Shown here piece by piece: positions 13,311 through 26,395 of a stretch of DNA of 64,000 nt; the stretch's first letter is position 1; each line of letters begins with the position of its first letter. Below the pieces are notes generated by a model. It saw only the letters and a list, made by a program, of their open reading frames with translations, made no database searches and was not told where the DNA came from. The translations under genes were made by a program, and so were the position numbers. The stretch is from Diospyros lotus. Lineage: Eukaryota > Streptophyta > Magnoliopsida > Ericales > Ebenaceae. The stretch is taken from assembly GCF_014633365.1 (NCBI RefSeq), contig NC_068349.1, positions 31,386,753-31,450,752 of the forward strand, read 5' to 3'.

Positions 13311-14105
13311 ACATCAAAAACAAATCTTGAACAATCACATTACAAACGAAATGCACAAATTTATCGAGTTCAAAGCAACAAGCAGAAATCAAACAATCGC
13401 AGCACGAATATGCATCAAAAGCTACAAACACAACTAGAAGAGCTAAAGAAGAAGAGCAGAAACTCACCGACTAAGAAGACAGGCCCGAAGTACATTCAGC
13501 TCTCTAGAGAGAGAGAGATAGTTCGGCGTTCACAGATCAGTAGAGAGAGAAAGAAAAAGGGCCAGTTTATGGAGTTGTAGTGAGATAAATCCGAGGAGAT
13601 CGCGACGAAAATCGGAAGCAAAGGCCCAACCCCATTCTCCAAATTCACTCGACAACGATGGATACGGACGAGGAGAGCGGCCGAGGTGAGAGAGAGATGG
13701 CGTATAGATATACAGCGAGAGAGAGAGAGAGTAACGTCTCGGAATTGAAATTGACATGCATGTGAAATGATTTTGGTTCGGGGAGCAGGGGGGGAGCGTG
13801 GAGGGGGAGAGATGAAAATGAAATGGAAATGGCGTTCAAATTCGTGCGAAATGCAGTGTAAATGAGGGTAGGATTTTTGAAATGCGGGGACGGGGGCGGT
13901 GGGACCGGCTTGGCCGGTGAGATTACTGGCTGGGTAGGTAAAAAGTCAAGGAACGTGATGACCGGCTGAGACGGTGACGTGCGCCAGTGACGGATTCAAC
14001 TGGATTGAAATCGGGCGCTTGGCGTCCGCCAATCAGAGGCCAGGCCAGTCCCTGACTAGCACCCTCTAGTCAGCTGTGGAAGAGCCAGCTTCCACTAATG
14101 GCTAA
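13311..14105 (-). promoter_or_regulatory. Inverted copy of a promoter, leader exon and intron start
   Basis: On the minus strand this repeats the right-edge gene's 5' region: the GC-richer upstream block with paired GGC words (ACCGGCCAAGCCGGT), the CT microsatellite (shorter here), a TATATCTATA box near 13,705-13,715, the pyrimidine-rich leader, and a conserved splice donor TCG|GTGAGTTTCTG near 13,470. Similarity stops at 13,311 inside the leader intron, so no acceptor or coding exon came with it. It may be an orphan promoter or the start of a chimeric transcript into 11.6-13.3 kb. The minus frames here lie in the leader and are not convincing genes. Confidence 0.75.
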
Positions 14106-14653
14106 AAATATCTTTTTTCAAAAAATTAAGGATTTTAATTAAAAATAATTTTATATATATAAAAAAATAAATAATTTAAACAAAAATATATATACTTTTT
14201 TTGTAAAAATTATTTGTTTACCCTTTACATTGTCTAATACTTATATATCAATAAAAATATATATCTAAATACTTTTTACATTTTATTACATAATGCTACA
14301 CAATTATGTATTTTTATGTCAAGTATATAAATAAAATGCTTATACCCTTCCATTGATTATTTTCAAAGAAAAATTAAGAAAATCATTATGTAAGTATCAA
14401 CTTACAGCTCCTTGTTTGTGACCACCATGTGCCCAAAAAATATTTTCTTGAGCCTTTAATTCTTTTAGAACACTTGATATTCTTTTAAATATTTTTTTCT
14501 ATTTTTCTATAATTTTACTTATTTCTAAATTTTTTCATATTTTCTCCACTTTTTCTTTCTTCCTTCTTCTCTTTTTTTGTTTTTTCCAACATTAGTGCTT
14601 GCCTACTTGTGCTCGCTACCACCCTCTCCACGTGCACCTCACCGTAGCATGCA

Positions 14654-15740
14654 TGTTAAGTTCATATATTATTGACATTTTAATGATATTATTGATGATA
14701 AAATATTAAGACAAAATTTTAATTAATTATGTATTAAATAATTGAGTGAACCCTTATACATGATTCAAGTAATTTTAGCTCTACTCAAATAGAAACTTTA
14801 TAAAACATCATGAGTTAGACGAGATCATTTTCTATGCTTTCAATCTCAAACGAAGAACTAGCATTTTTTTATATTAGAGATCTATTTCAAGATTGAAAAG
14901 TTCAAGTTTGGAGATCTGTTGTTGGTTTTTGTGTGGATTATCATTAGAGGTTAGGCATTTGTGCAACTTGATTTGGAGAGATTTGGGATCTATGAAAGCT
15001 ACGAATGAGGTAACTTTATTATTTACGTTTTTAATTGTTTTAATTGCGTAATAAATATAACAATTGAAGATCTAGTGAATGAGAACAATTATTTAAAAAA
15101 AAAAATTGGCTATTTTTATGCATGTCGAGGCATGGCTATTCCCAACATCTTATTCACCAATCAATTGGAGATAATATGCTAAAATATCAAGTTTTTTATA
15201 CTTATATCTCAAATCAATTTAAAACTTCATCAAATGAAGTGTTAAACTAGCTACAAGATATAAAGTTTTTGAATTAAAACAACAGTCGAGTAGGTTAGGT
15301 TCCTAGTTAAATACTCTAAAAAGAACAGAAAGTAGGATTTTGCATCTCTTTTCCAAATTGTTTGTTAGGAATTTTATACTCAATTAATAACATGACCAAT
15401 CAAATATCGAACATTACTCAATCGAGTGTTCTTTCTAAAGTCCATCCACAAATCGATTGTGAGTTATCTGGTGTTCGAGTAGTGTTATTCATCCAATCAA
15501 CTATGTGATATAACTAGCAGAGTGAATTAGATTAGATAGAGAGTTGGTCTTTGTAGTTTAAAAAGTAATCAACTAAGTATTTTATGCAATTGAGTAAAGC
15601 TTGTGCTCAATTGATTGTCATTTAGTCCAATCGAATATGTGTCAAATCCAATTGATTATCTTTATTTTTCACTCGAGTATCTATGTGACAAAATTGAAAA
15701 ATATAGCCATAACACAGAGAGACCTGAATACAGCATGAGT
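14654..15740 (+). mobile_element. Copia-type LTR fragment (family with TCGAGTA words), copy A
   Basis: It starts TGTTAAGTTCATATATTA at a clean junction inside the segmental duplication arm and matches the first half of the minus-strand LTR at 23,877-25,978, through AGTGAATTAG, TGCTCAATTGATTGTC and GACAAAATTGAAA. It carries repeated TCGAGTA/ATCGATT-like words. The second half of the LTR, including the TATA box and primer site, is missing, so it is truncated. Confidence 0.75.
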
Positions 15741-17480
15741 AATGTATTTAAAAGTCCTAACAATAATATCATTAATGATATCTACTGGTTGGCTACTTGG
15801 GTACAAAGCTAATACAATCTCTTTTCTTCTATATGCATATGAAACGGAACACATTAATCAATCAAATGTCATATTTAGGTAGTTTGATTCCCAAATGTTA
15901 CTCATTAATTCTTTATCATGTGGCGTCAATGTAGTAAACAAAAATTGATATTTTGATTCATGAGTCCATAATCCCCATAACCAACAAATATGAATGATAT
16001 TCTCACATATACTTTGTCCATTCATCATCCGTCTTTCAACTGTCTCTTTATGGCCATTTTTCTAAAAATGAATTAAACGAAAAATTGGGTGGTTAAGAAT
16101 TTGAATCAAATTCTTTAAATTATTTTGTAAAATGTAAATATGTAAATTATGGACTCATTAACTGATAATTTTAAAATTATGTCACAATAAAATCACTATT
16201 GTTAAATAATAAAATCTCTTTAGACCAAATAGGCCTTTAGGCCAAATAGATCTCTATCAAAACGAGAAACCCTTTTTCAAATCAAAACCCTAGCCAAATT
16301 GCTTTAACCCCATTTTTGTGAAACCCTCTTGTAGTGTTTGCCACCATTGTTGGTCACTACTTTTTCTTTGGTCATTTCCTTCACCTCTGTTCGCCATTAC
16401 TATCCTCAGCCTTCTTTTAGTTATCACCAAAAGATGAACAATCGTAGCCATCACCATAACTGTCATCCTTAATCACAATTACAGCCCCAACCGTTGCCAG
16501 GTGACCTACCGTAGTCACGAAGTTACATCAAGGAGGGGAAAAGGTCTCAGCATGAATATTTATGAAGAAGATGAAAGGCTGTAGTACAGACTCGCACACC
16601 ATTATTGGAAATGATAGATCCAGGAAGTTGTCTAATCAAAGAATAAGAATGATCGAGGGAGGTTAGAAAAGGCGAATCTGTCGGAGAAAGTGATTGGTCG
16701 CAAGTGGTTGTCCTCACCGAAAAAGACGACCGATGTTGGAGACAACACCACCAACTTCTCCCTCCAGCCCTTCATCACCGACAACCAGTAGAGAGTCTTC
16801 GGTATTTCTCTAAAGGATTCATTTTTTGTACCTTTTAATTTCTTTTCCACACATACATACATACATATAACAAAATATTATATGAAAATACATATTTTCC
16901 TTTCATATACATACATATTTAATCTTTCATGTACATATACATATTTTTATACCTACCATGCATTTATACTTCCATACAATATGAACAAAGTAATGTATGT
17001 ATACCGATACAACACATACATACACACTGTATAACCAAAAAACAACTCTTATGCTCTGATACCAATGTTGGATAAATTGAACATAAATGGTATATAAAAA
17101 TCATAAACAAATGCAATAAAACTTACCTAACTCTTTGTAAAAGAAATAAATTGGATCTTCAGGTAGGGTTGAATCACTGGTTTGAAAACGAAATCACTGA
17201 AGCAGAAATCGTTTTTAATCCATAACCTAAAGGCTTAATTTCATACAGAAATCGTTTTTAATCCATTTTCACAGTATATATATACTGGCAGGCTCATGAG
17301 CATATTTCTTGATTCATTTGCCCACTTTCTCCAGAATTTGAGGAAATAGCTTCAACTGCATCTTATAGTTACCTTCGTCCAACTGCATATAGCAAATCTG
17401 GATCTGGATATGGATCAGAGCTCTTTGTGTGAATGACCCTAGTCCTTGACTCGAATCCGAGTCCATATTTATTACACCAG
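15741..17480. other. Mixed intergenic DNA with a minus-strand copia primer-site signature
   Basis: At 17,053-17,064 GCTCTGATACCA is the exact inverse of TGGTATCAGAGC, the initiator-Met tRNA primer binding site of copia elements. It directly abuts TGTTGGATAAATTG at 17,066, which in inverse reads as an LTR end in CCAACA. A minus-strand copia element therefore once began its LTR from 17,066 upward. I could not find the LTR's other end or any gag. 16,850-17,030 is rich in CATACATA words. The 76-codon minus frame at 16,632-16,862 is unrecognised. Confidence 0.5.
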
Positions 17481-18089
17481 GTCATTCCAAATCTCATCTA
17501 GAAGGAAATGATCCCAAATAGGTAAATTCAAGATCTTCAAACCCATCAAGGTTCATCTCAATGACGTAAAATTTGTTGATGATGGTTGTGTGTATTAGTT
17601 TTTTTTTTTTTTTAGTTTTTAAGTGTTTATTTATCATTTAGTTTTAATTTAACTTAATTAGTTTTTAATTAACTCAAGTTATGCATTAGTAATGGAGGGA
17701 GTGTGTAAGCAAAAAATATAAACAATAAGAGTCTCCAAAATTATTTTTAAACTACATGGAATATCTATACAAATGATTCAAACTATAAATAATGCATGTG
17801 TAATTTACCCATATATAAATGATAGAAAAGACATGTATATATGTATTTATTATATGTATAAAAAAGATAGGTCAATCCCAACCACTTAAATATTATGTAT
17901 GTGTGTGTATATGTAGGATAAATTATTAAAAGAATAGTCACCTTTATATGTATTTGCAATTTTAAAGTACCCAGTTTCATTATTTGAGTAGGTGTAACAT
18001 GAGCATTGACTAGTTGGCCTTAGAATTCTTTTATACCTTATTGTGGAAAAAAATGTAAAATAAATAATCAAAATTTAATGCAATTAGTT

Positions 18090-19210
18090 AAAGCTGTGTA
18101 AAATTTTGGTTTAACCAAAATAACTAAACCAATTTGATCAAAATTGTCGATTCGATTAGGTTTTTGCTAAGAGTCGGTTTGATTTAGTTTTAAAATTTGG
18201 CAATTTTGGTTCTTTCAATTCAATTTGGTTCTATTTTCATGTTGAAAAAAACCAAAATAACTAAACCAACTAAGATTGTTAAACGATGTCATTTTTTACC
18301 CGAATTGAAGAAGAAAAGAAGAACAAAAGAACTGAAGAACTGAATCGATCCTCTCACCTTTTTATTCTCCTTTAACCCTTTGCAACTATAAGACTGTAAT
18401 CCCCATCCCTAATCTGTGTCTCTCATCGCCATCTCTGACTAATCCCACCATTTCCTCGCTTTCTCCAACACTAATGGCAGCCACCCCTATCCCCCATTGC
18501 TACCAACATCTCTCTCTCCTTCTGACTGTTTCCTCCCACCATGATCCACTAGTTCCATCGCACCATCGTGCTCGACCATCGACGCCACCTTTGCAACTAC
18601 CATTACCTTAAACATCGCCTCTATTTCCATCAACGATTAACGACATCTGGGCTTCGACCCCTTCGGTAAGGTTTTTGGCAACCTTCTCAATTTTCTATTA
18701 TACACACACGAATATAATGAATATTTTCGACATTAAAACCTATATCTACTGGAATTTGACTATTAGATCCTTTTAATTTTTGAGTATGTAGATCGTTGAG
18801 CTAATGATAATCTAATGGTTAATTCCGATTATCTGAATCCGTCGTTGACAGTGGCCGATGATGTTTTTCCAGAAATGCAAGTTTTGAATAGAAAACTAAT
18901 TTTAGATTTATAAAAAATTAATTGTTGGATCAAACTCATTTTTTGATATATGAACCACTACGATAAGGGAATGTGTTGGTTAATTCTGATCATTGGAATC
19001 ATGGGCTGGCTTGATGGCCAGTGGCAACAATAAGGCCAAAAACTATTTGTTTTTTTTTTTTTGTTTTTTTAGTTTTGTTGATTTTTTTAGTTTTTTGGTT
19101 TGTTTGGCTTTTTGATTTTTTGGTTGATTCAACTTTTTCGTATTTGTTCAATTTTTTGATTTTTGGTTTGTTTTTTTAGTTTGTTTAGTCAATTCGATTA
19201 AGTTTTTTAA
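18090..19210. repeat. Dispersed repeat rich in AACCAAAATAACTAAACC and its inverse
   Basis: The flanks are self-complementary T/G-rich and A/C-rich words (GGTTTAGTT, TTTTTTGGTTTG, AACCAAAATAAC). A related stretch is at 55,850-56,110. Between the flanks (18,290-18,700) is a GC-richer stretch with no gene. This flank style is common in non-autonomous plant DNA transposons, but I see no target duplication. Confidence 0.45.
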
Positions 19211-19967
19211 GATATTTTAATAGAAATTTGAAAAGTGAGAAGTTAATATGGTGAGGGAAGAAACAAAGTAATTTTTATAGATAATTTTTAAAAATCTTAT
19301 AAAAAATTTTAAAATAAACAAAATAGTTTATTTTCAAACATTATACTTACTTTTAAAATTAATCAATGCCATCATTAACTATATCTTATTCTAACCAAGT
19401 TAAAGATAAGTAGCATGGATATTATAATGGTAATTGATTTTTAAAACCCATATTGATAATATAAATCTATATAACATAGTTTTATGGTAAAAGTTTACAT
19501 TGGGTATCTTTTTTTATTCAATTCTCTAAGAAAAAGGGAGGGATGAAGGTTTGCTCGACAAAATTAAAGTAACTAAATTATGAGGGTGTTTAGCAAGGCT
19601 TAAAAGTTGATCAACACCACTTTTAAAATTATGAATCAACTTTTTTGGATGAGTAATCTTATTTCGACTACCAAAACACTGCATAACTTAAAAGTTATGC
19701 AATGAACATTTTTGAAAAGTTATAGGGGGCTAGCTTTTCAATTTTGAAACTTAAAACCTAAAGAAACAAAACTGAATTTGACAAGTAAAAGACTATTATA
19801 ATCTCAAACAAATTAAAATTTTCCAACTATGTTCACATATATCCCTAACCTTCAAATCTCTTTCATCTCATCTCCCTTATCCTTCTTCTCGTTGTTCATT
19901 TTTGACAACATTGTCTTAATCTCTAGTGTCTCTGCCTTCATCTCCAATGTCACTACTATTTGTCACT

Positions 19968-22114
19968 TGTGAGGACCCCAGCCCGGAGATCTCGAAAGCC
20001 CATGAGCCCTAGACATGAGTCTCAAAAGAGAGAAAAGATGCCAAAAATCTCTTGCAAGCGACATACAAAAGTGGTAACACACTAGCACAGCAGAAACATA
20101 GTACATATTTCTGTACAAACGAGAAGGTATGGGGATGGAAAACACAAGGCGTGCCCCCTAACAAAAACTTGGGTACAGGGACCATGACACCAAAAATATA
20201 ACTAGCAACCTCTTGTACCTCTAAACCTCATCAAACCTCCCCCAGGACCGGTGGCTAGGATTGCCCTATATGACTGACTACCCATCTACTCAAGCCCTGC
20301 TACCCTCACCATCAACCTACGCTTTCCCTTTACCTGGAATGATGTAAAGTAAGGATGAGTCACAAGATTCAGTAAGCGAGCAAAAGAATAACAATAAGGC
20401 TAGTTATAGAACTCTCACACTGATTAACACTCACAACATGTCGTGCAATAAATTATAATGTCACACCATACCATGCACCAAGGTATTCAATTCTCAACAT
20501 AAATATACCAATGCACACAACGGTTCTTGGGACCCACATAAGAAATGCATAACCTGACACCCAAGTCTCGGCCTACAAACCTGTTGCAGCCATGAACTGG
20601 CTAGCATAATCCACATGAGCCCGAAGCCCTCATAACATAATCCACATGAGCCCGAGGCTCTCATAACATAAACCATATGCTAGAGTTCTTGAGTCACAAC
20701 TATCCAGAGTCGAGCTCCACTCATAACTATCAAAGGGTCAACTCCATACCACATCATACTGTAACCATACAATGCAACAAATAATAAATGCAATGGCATA
20801 GTAAGCATCAACGTGATACATTGGCTCCCATAAGCCAGGCATCAAGCCATGCTTTGCCCACATAGGAATACACATCCAATGCAATGCTTGTGCACCTAGT
20901 CATTTTAAAATGTTCATGTCCAAGCATTCATAGCTTATGTTTCCCCCAATGATACAAGTCCAGTCCCATGCACTACAATGCCATACAGTATGTCACATAA
21001 TGGTAGAGTCGGTCGACAGTGACCAAGTACCGGTCAACAATCCATGAATAAAACCAACCGGATCACAATCATCCTCAGGTCAATCGACAATTCACTCTAG
21101 CATCACTAAACAATTAACACCTTACCTCACTAGTCAATAGCTCATGCACTCCATTACAACGGCTTACAGTTGTGAGAATCCATAACCACAACCAAACCCC
21201 TCCAATCCTTTAGGAATCTAATCCCAAATTGGTTCGACTTCATTCCCAAAGGAATAAGGGCAATACAATACCACGTAAGCATTTAGAAATAAAAATCCCA
21301 AGACATCCCATGTTTAGCTCAGATCCACAACCAAAGGAATAAACCACAAAGATTTATAAAAGAAGGACAAAGCGCACCCACAACAATAAAATTCCGAACC
21401 CAATCAGGGGAAAAGAGGAAGTAAAACGCATAAAGTGAAGAGATCTTACCTTTTTTAGGAGATTCCAATTTGTTTCTGCTCACACCCTAGCTACTTTAAA
21501 CTTTAGTTGTGTAAATTTTCTCCAATTTTCCCTTGATTTTCTCCCTTTATCTCGTTGTTGTTCGTGCATTCTTCTTTAATTTTTCTCCCTTCTCTATTAC
21601 TGCCCCTAATTGCACACGATTTACAACAAAAATTGTGGCTTTAAAGTGAAAAAAATGGGTGGCTGAGAGCTAGCCATGCGACAGCTTGAGGTGCCACTGC
21701 TTTAGTCTAAAATGACGTCGTTTCGGGCTGGCTTTGGTTGAAAAATCAAGTCTTTTTCTTCCATCCCTCGTGCGCAGCTCGAACCCGTGACCTCTACCTC
21801 AGCCTTGCGTGCGCGCGCCACTCGACCTACAACCATCCTCAATAATAATATGCACACCATTAATTTTAAAGTGCCTCTCAACCAATTTTCAAAAATTACA
21901 CCTAAACCCCACAATTTTTGGAAATTAACACTCGTACCCCACATTAAGAATACCACTTATACCTAGATTTTTTCTTACCAAATACTCACCCATTTTTAAT
22001 ACAAAATAAAATAATATTTCCTCTTAAATCCATAAAATATTCAATAAATCACTATTCACCTCAAATACTGAAATTAATAATTATTATTTATTTTCAAAAT
22101 ATCGGGATGCTACA
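19968..22114 (+). mobile_element. Solo LTR, probably Ty3-type, with near-perfect target duplication
   Basis: It begins TGTGAGGACCCC and ends ATCGGGATGCTACA, with the TG...CA ends of an LTR. The preceding five bases are TCACT and the following five are TCGCT, a duplication differing by one transition. No internal domain, primer site or polypurine tract follows, so this is a solo LTR of 2147 bp left by recombination between two LTRs. The frames inside (up to 84 codons) are not genes. Confidence 0.75.
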
Positions 22115-22119
22115 TCGCT

Positions 22120-23876
22120 AGTCACTGATCATCAAAAGAAAAAGAAGATACAATAGCAATGCAAAGGAGGAAGATGAAGCGATAACAACAAAAACAAAAA
22201 GAAGAAGATGATGTCGTAGTCAGTTATTTGTCGTTCTTGGATTTCTTTCTCTTTCTATCTATTTGTCTTTCTCTATCTTTCAATTTCAAATTTTTAGACT
22301 GATTATAAACCCATTACGCCAAAGGGTTCCAATTGGAACCTTTACTTCCACTAGTAAAATAAGCTTCATCGGCCACTAGATCAACTCACCAGTGGGTTTA
22401 ATCAGTCTTTTTCCCTTTCTCTATGTGTCTGTGTACCCCTAAATTAGTCGCTACCGACCATTATCGATGTTATAGCTAGTTATTGGCAATGGGGTTATAA
22501 ATATGGTTATATATGTATACATATTTAAAAATATAAAGTTTATGAATACAAAATATTATATAATTTATGATAGATAAATTTGTTCATTGTTGTAGCTCGA
22601 AACCTACGACAATAGAATTTGTAGAGAGAGAAAGCTGGAGCCAAGAACGGCCATGGTTGCGGAGAAATCGCCGAGAGAATGAGAGGGAGACTGCCATCAC
22701 TAAAAGTTGCCGAGGGAACTGTAGCCATTTCCGAGAGAGGTCATCCCATTTTGCAAAGAGGTGGCCATCGCCACCTTGTCGAGAGGAAAACCTCTCTCAG
22801 AGAGAAATTACAGAGAGCTTCGAGGAGCTGCCTCTCGCTGCTTGTCGAGAGGAAGAAATCCTTTCCGAGAGAGAATGGCAGAGAGCCAATTTCCAGCTGC
22901 TTACCCAAGGAAGAAGAAGCCCTTTTTGCTTATTTTGACTTTCCTTTTATAGGGGAGACCCCCGGCTTTTGCTTTATGCCACTTTTGCCCCTTAAATCCT
23001 ATATTATTCATTTGGTCTCCTATTTAAATAATTTCTTCGCTGTTTGATCATGATTTTTTCTTAAGAAACGTGTTCTGGCCCGGGACCACTTTTGGGATTC
23101 ACCCGCCTAGGCCTAATGACCAAAATGCCCCTAGGCGCCTAATGACCGAAATATCCGTAGGTGGACACTTGAAAATTCTATGGCCCAACATTCATTAAAC
23201 ATATATTTAAACATAATATATGTTATACTTTTTCATTATAACTATTTTTTAATGAATTTATTTACACAAATACTAATATGTCTTTTTTGGTCATTTTATA
23301 ATTTTTCACAACTTATAAGCTTTTCTTTTACTAAACACATAACTTTGTAGCTAAAACCTTAAAGCAAATTTTATCCAAACATTTTATTAGCTTAAAGTAC
23401 TATATAACTTAAAAGGTTTGAAAGACTTTAAACTAAAATAATTTAAAACTCTATTATAAAAAAACCTAGCCATATGGCCTCTATATGTGAACTTGCTAAT
23501 AATTTAAGGAAAGAAAAAATTACTTATCCCTCTATGCATTTGAGTTATGTAAATGTCCATAAGGTAACTCATAATCTTTTTTTGCATGTAAACAAGAAGA
23601 TAAGGTTATCAAACATTCGAATCGCTTTACTTTTACTATTATTCTCTGCTAAGTAGTTTTCATATTAATACAGTATACATTCTATCATTAATTTGCAATT
23701 ATACTTCTCTATATATTCTCATGTTGAACCCCAATATTAGAAATTAGATAATCTTCTAGATATTATTGACAATTTTTTGTTATTCTGTATCTTTATATTA
23801 TACTAATTGCTTCATGACTATTGGTTGATGCAAAAACCAAAACAAAAACCTGAGAGTATTCTTTGTCGGATACCTT
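22120..23876. other. Intergenic DNA with a GAGAGA-rich block; no gene recognised
   Basis: 22,610-22,920 is rich in GAGAG words, and overlapping plus frames of 63-123 codons are low-complexity products of it. In inverse, TGTTGGGCCATAG from 23,190 downward has the look of an LTR start, and the block with CCTAGGCG repeats near 23,110-23,160 would be its U3, but I found no second edge. Confidence 0.45.
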
Positions 23877-25978
23877 TAGGAGTGTGCACGCAAGAGGGGG
23901 TGAATTTGATGTTTTTAAGAGTTTGTTGATTTTACGATCTATGCATAAAATCTGATTTTGAATAATTTTTTTTTTTCAAACAAGAATTGTGTCAAGAATA
24001 AAGATTGTCAATGAATGGAATTAGTGATTACAAAATTCATATTTCATGAGAAAACATTTATGCTTGAAGATGAAAAAAAAAAAAGGTTTAAGTCACATTG
24101 TCAAAATATTTAGCAAGTGAAAATCAAATGCAAAGGAAAACAAAAAGCAAACTCAAGACACAACGTGTATAATGGTTCAACCAAAAGGCCTACATCTACT
24201 ATCTAGATTTCTCATCAAAGATTTTAAATATTTCACTAAAAAAAATATCTTTTTGAGAGATCAACTACAACTCATTCACAACTTTTACAGCTTAGTTGAA
24301 ATCTTAGTTTTTACAGGCTAAATTAAAACCTCAACTTTTAAAAGTTAGGTTGGAACCTCAACTTTTCAAGGCTAAGTTAGAACGTCCATTTTTTAAAGGT
24401 TCAATAGTAACCTCTGCTTTTATGGAGAAAGTAACAACGTTACATACCTTTTCATGGGATCAGGTAGAACTCTTACAATTACATGTTGAAAAGAGAATAA
24501 AAATATAGCTTACAACAAGAATATCCCTTGAAGAATAAGAGTTACAGCTCATGAGGGTATGTAGAGTGTAAAAGATATGGATACAAGAACTCCACTTTCT
24601 TGATGTTTGCTGGTTTTGAAAGAATTAACATGTAGCATAACTAGACAAGACTTGAGCTATGGCAAAGAATATAGACTTTTGAAAGCATTGCTTAAGTGGC
24701 CATAGCATCATAATTCGGTTAGGATTCAGTCACATGATCTCATGTAGCTCATGGCATTATATAGAAGCTTTGAGTTCCAGAAGTAGAATCCTTGTTACAT
24801 GTACATTTCAATAGCTTCTTTGATTTGACTGATAACAATAAAAATTGTCATAAAAAATATGCATATATTTAAAGAGAAAACATTTTGCCCAACATATAAG
24901 CATATCCTTCTTTCTGTTAAGAGAGAAAGCAATTAGACTACATAAAATAGAGAAAGAAATATCAAACGGTCGAAACTATCCTCTCTGATTACTATGTATA
25001 ACGGCTAGTGAATGGCTTACTTTCAATTTTGTCACACAAATACTCGAGTGAAAAATAATGATACTTGATTGAATTCGACACATACTCGAGTGGACTAAAT
25101 AGACAATCAATTGAGCATAAGCTTCACTTGATTGCATAAATACTCAATCAATTACTTTTTTAGATTATAGAGACTAACTTTCTGTCTAAGCTAATTCACT
25201 CGACTAGATCATACTATAAACCCAATTATGTAATAACACCTACTCGAATACTAAATAGTACAATCGATTATCATATCTGCTTTATAGAAAATATTTGATT
25301 GAACAATTTTGGTGCTTAATATATTCATGCTATTACTCGAGTATTAGATTCATGATAGTCGATTGGAAAGATAAGACATAAAGACTTGCTTTCTGTTCTT
25401 TTCAAAGTATTCGACTAAAGTATTAAGCCTACTTGAATGAATAAATCAAGATACTCGATTTAGCATACACCCTATAGCCAATCTAATACTTGATTGGAGA
25501 AACCTTTTAATCGATTTAAGATGTAAGCATAAAGGCTTGATATTTTAGTACATTGTCTCTATTTGATTTGTTAAATGATTCACTCAATTGATGACTTAGA
25601 TATTTGAAAACATTTTTTCATCACTCGATTGAAGAGTATCAGATAGATATTTGAAGTCAACAAGTAAATACTCAAATGAGTCATTCCATGCTTGATTGGA
25701 TATTAGATTACAATAAGCCTAACTATTTGACTACTCGATAACTAACACAAATTCACTCAAGTAATGGTTTGAATGATGGTTAAAAGTATCTTTCGCATTG
25801 AATTCACTTGAATACTTAGAAAGCTCATATTCAGGTAGATTAGAATTATCATTGATTTATTCACAAAGGGCTCACTAAGTGTTCACTCGATTATATGATA
25901 TATTATTAAATAAAGTTTTGCGTTAACATATTATCATCAACATCATGATCAAAATATCGTTAATATATTAACTCAACA
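23877..25978 (-). mobile_element. Copia-type LTR, copy B, minus orientation
   Basis: Read on minus it starts TGTTGAGTTAATATATTA at 25,978, holds dozens of short words related to ACTCGAGTA and ATCGATTA, a TATATAA box around 24,750, and the motif AATTCACCCCCTCTTGCG near its end. A decayed primer site follows (AGGTATCCGACA, about 23,863-23,874, where TGGTATCAGAGC is expected). No gag follows on minus, so the element is truncated just past its 5' LTR. Its first half matches copy A at 14,654. Confidence 0.75.
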
Positions 25979-26395
25979 ATCTTGATTAGTCAAACTAAAT
26001 TCTCAATATTCAAATTCAATAATCAAAGTCTGATTTACAATACATCATTAAAGGGTTTATATAGACTATAGTCCCTAGCTAAATAGGAAACATATCAAAT
26101 ATCATATCCTAACTAAAATGGAATTATAATCTCCTTAAAACTATTTAGGAAATTAATAAGAAAGACTGATATAGAATGTACTCAAACAAATATCATGTCT
26201 TTATTTTCGTTATTTGTTCCTAGAATAATATTTCCTATTAAATCTTACACGTCCCTCATCATTTCCCCTTAATTGAAAAGAACTCAACTTCGACGAATTA
26301 GATTGCAAGTACCACTCCATAGGTCAAGATTCAAAACTCAAATAATATCCTTAGTAATCCACGTATTATTTGTTAAGTGCTACATTAGTCACATT
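25979..26395. other. AT-rich spacer between two copia LTRs
   Basis: About 400 bp of AT-rich sequence separates the starts of two LTRs that diverge from here in opposite directions. I see no gene. It contains typical low-complexity words and a CCCCTTAATTG run near 26,266. Confidence 0.5.

Larger units (their letters stand above)
13311..18060 (-). repeat. Left arm of inverted segmental duplication
   Basis: Collinear in reverse complement with 58,940-63,336. The three clearest matching blocks are 13,311-14,105 (promoter and leader; right 62,540-63,336), 14,110-14,650 (right 61,950-62,530; shared ATAATGCTACACAAT and ATGTGCCCAAAAAA) and 17,481-18,060 (right 58,940-59,960; shared TTCAAACCCATC, TACTAATGCATGACTT in inverse, and GGCCAACTAGTCAATGCTCAT in inverse). 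The copia LTR at 14,654 is inserted in this arm only. 15,741-17,480 and 59,960-61,940 do not align by eye. Confidence 0.85.

Noticed and set aside
13530..13839. Minus frames of 64-75 codons within the promoter copy
   Set aside because: They lie over the CT-rich promoter and leader; the same region in the right arm does not keep the frames.
22567..23047. Overlapping plus frames of 63-123 codons
   Set aside because: They are translations of a GAGAG-rich block in three overlapping frames, with low complexity and no recognisable domain.
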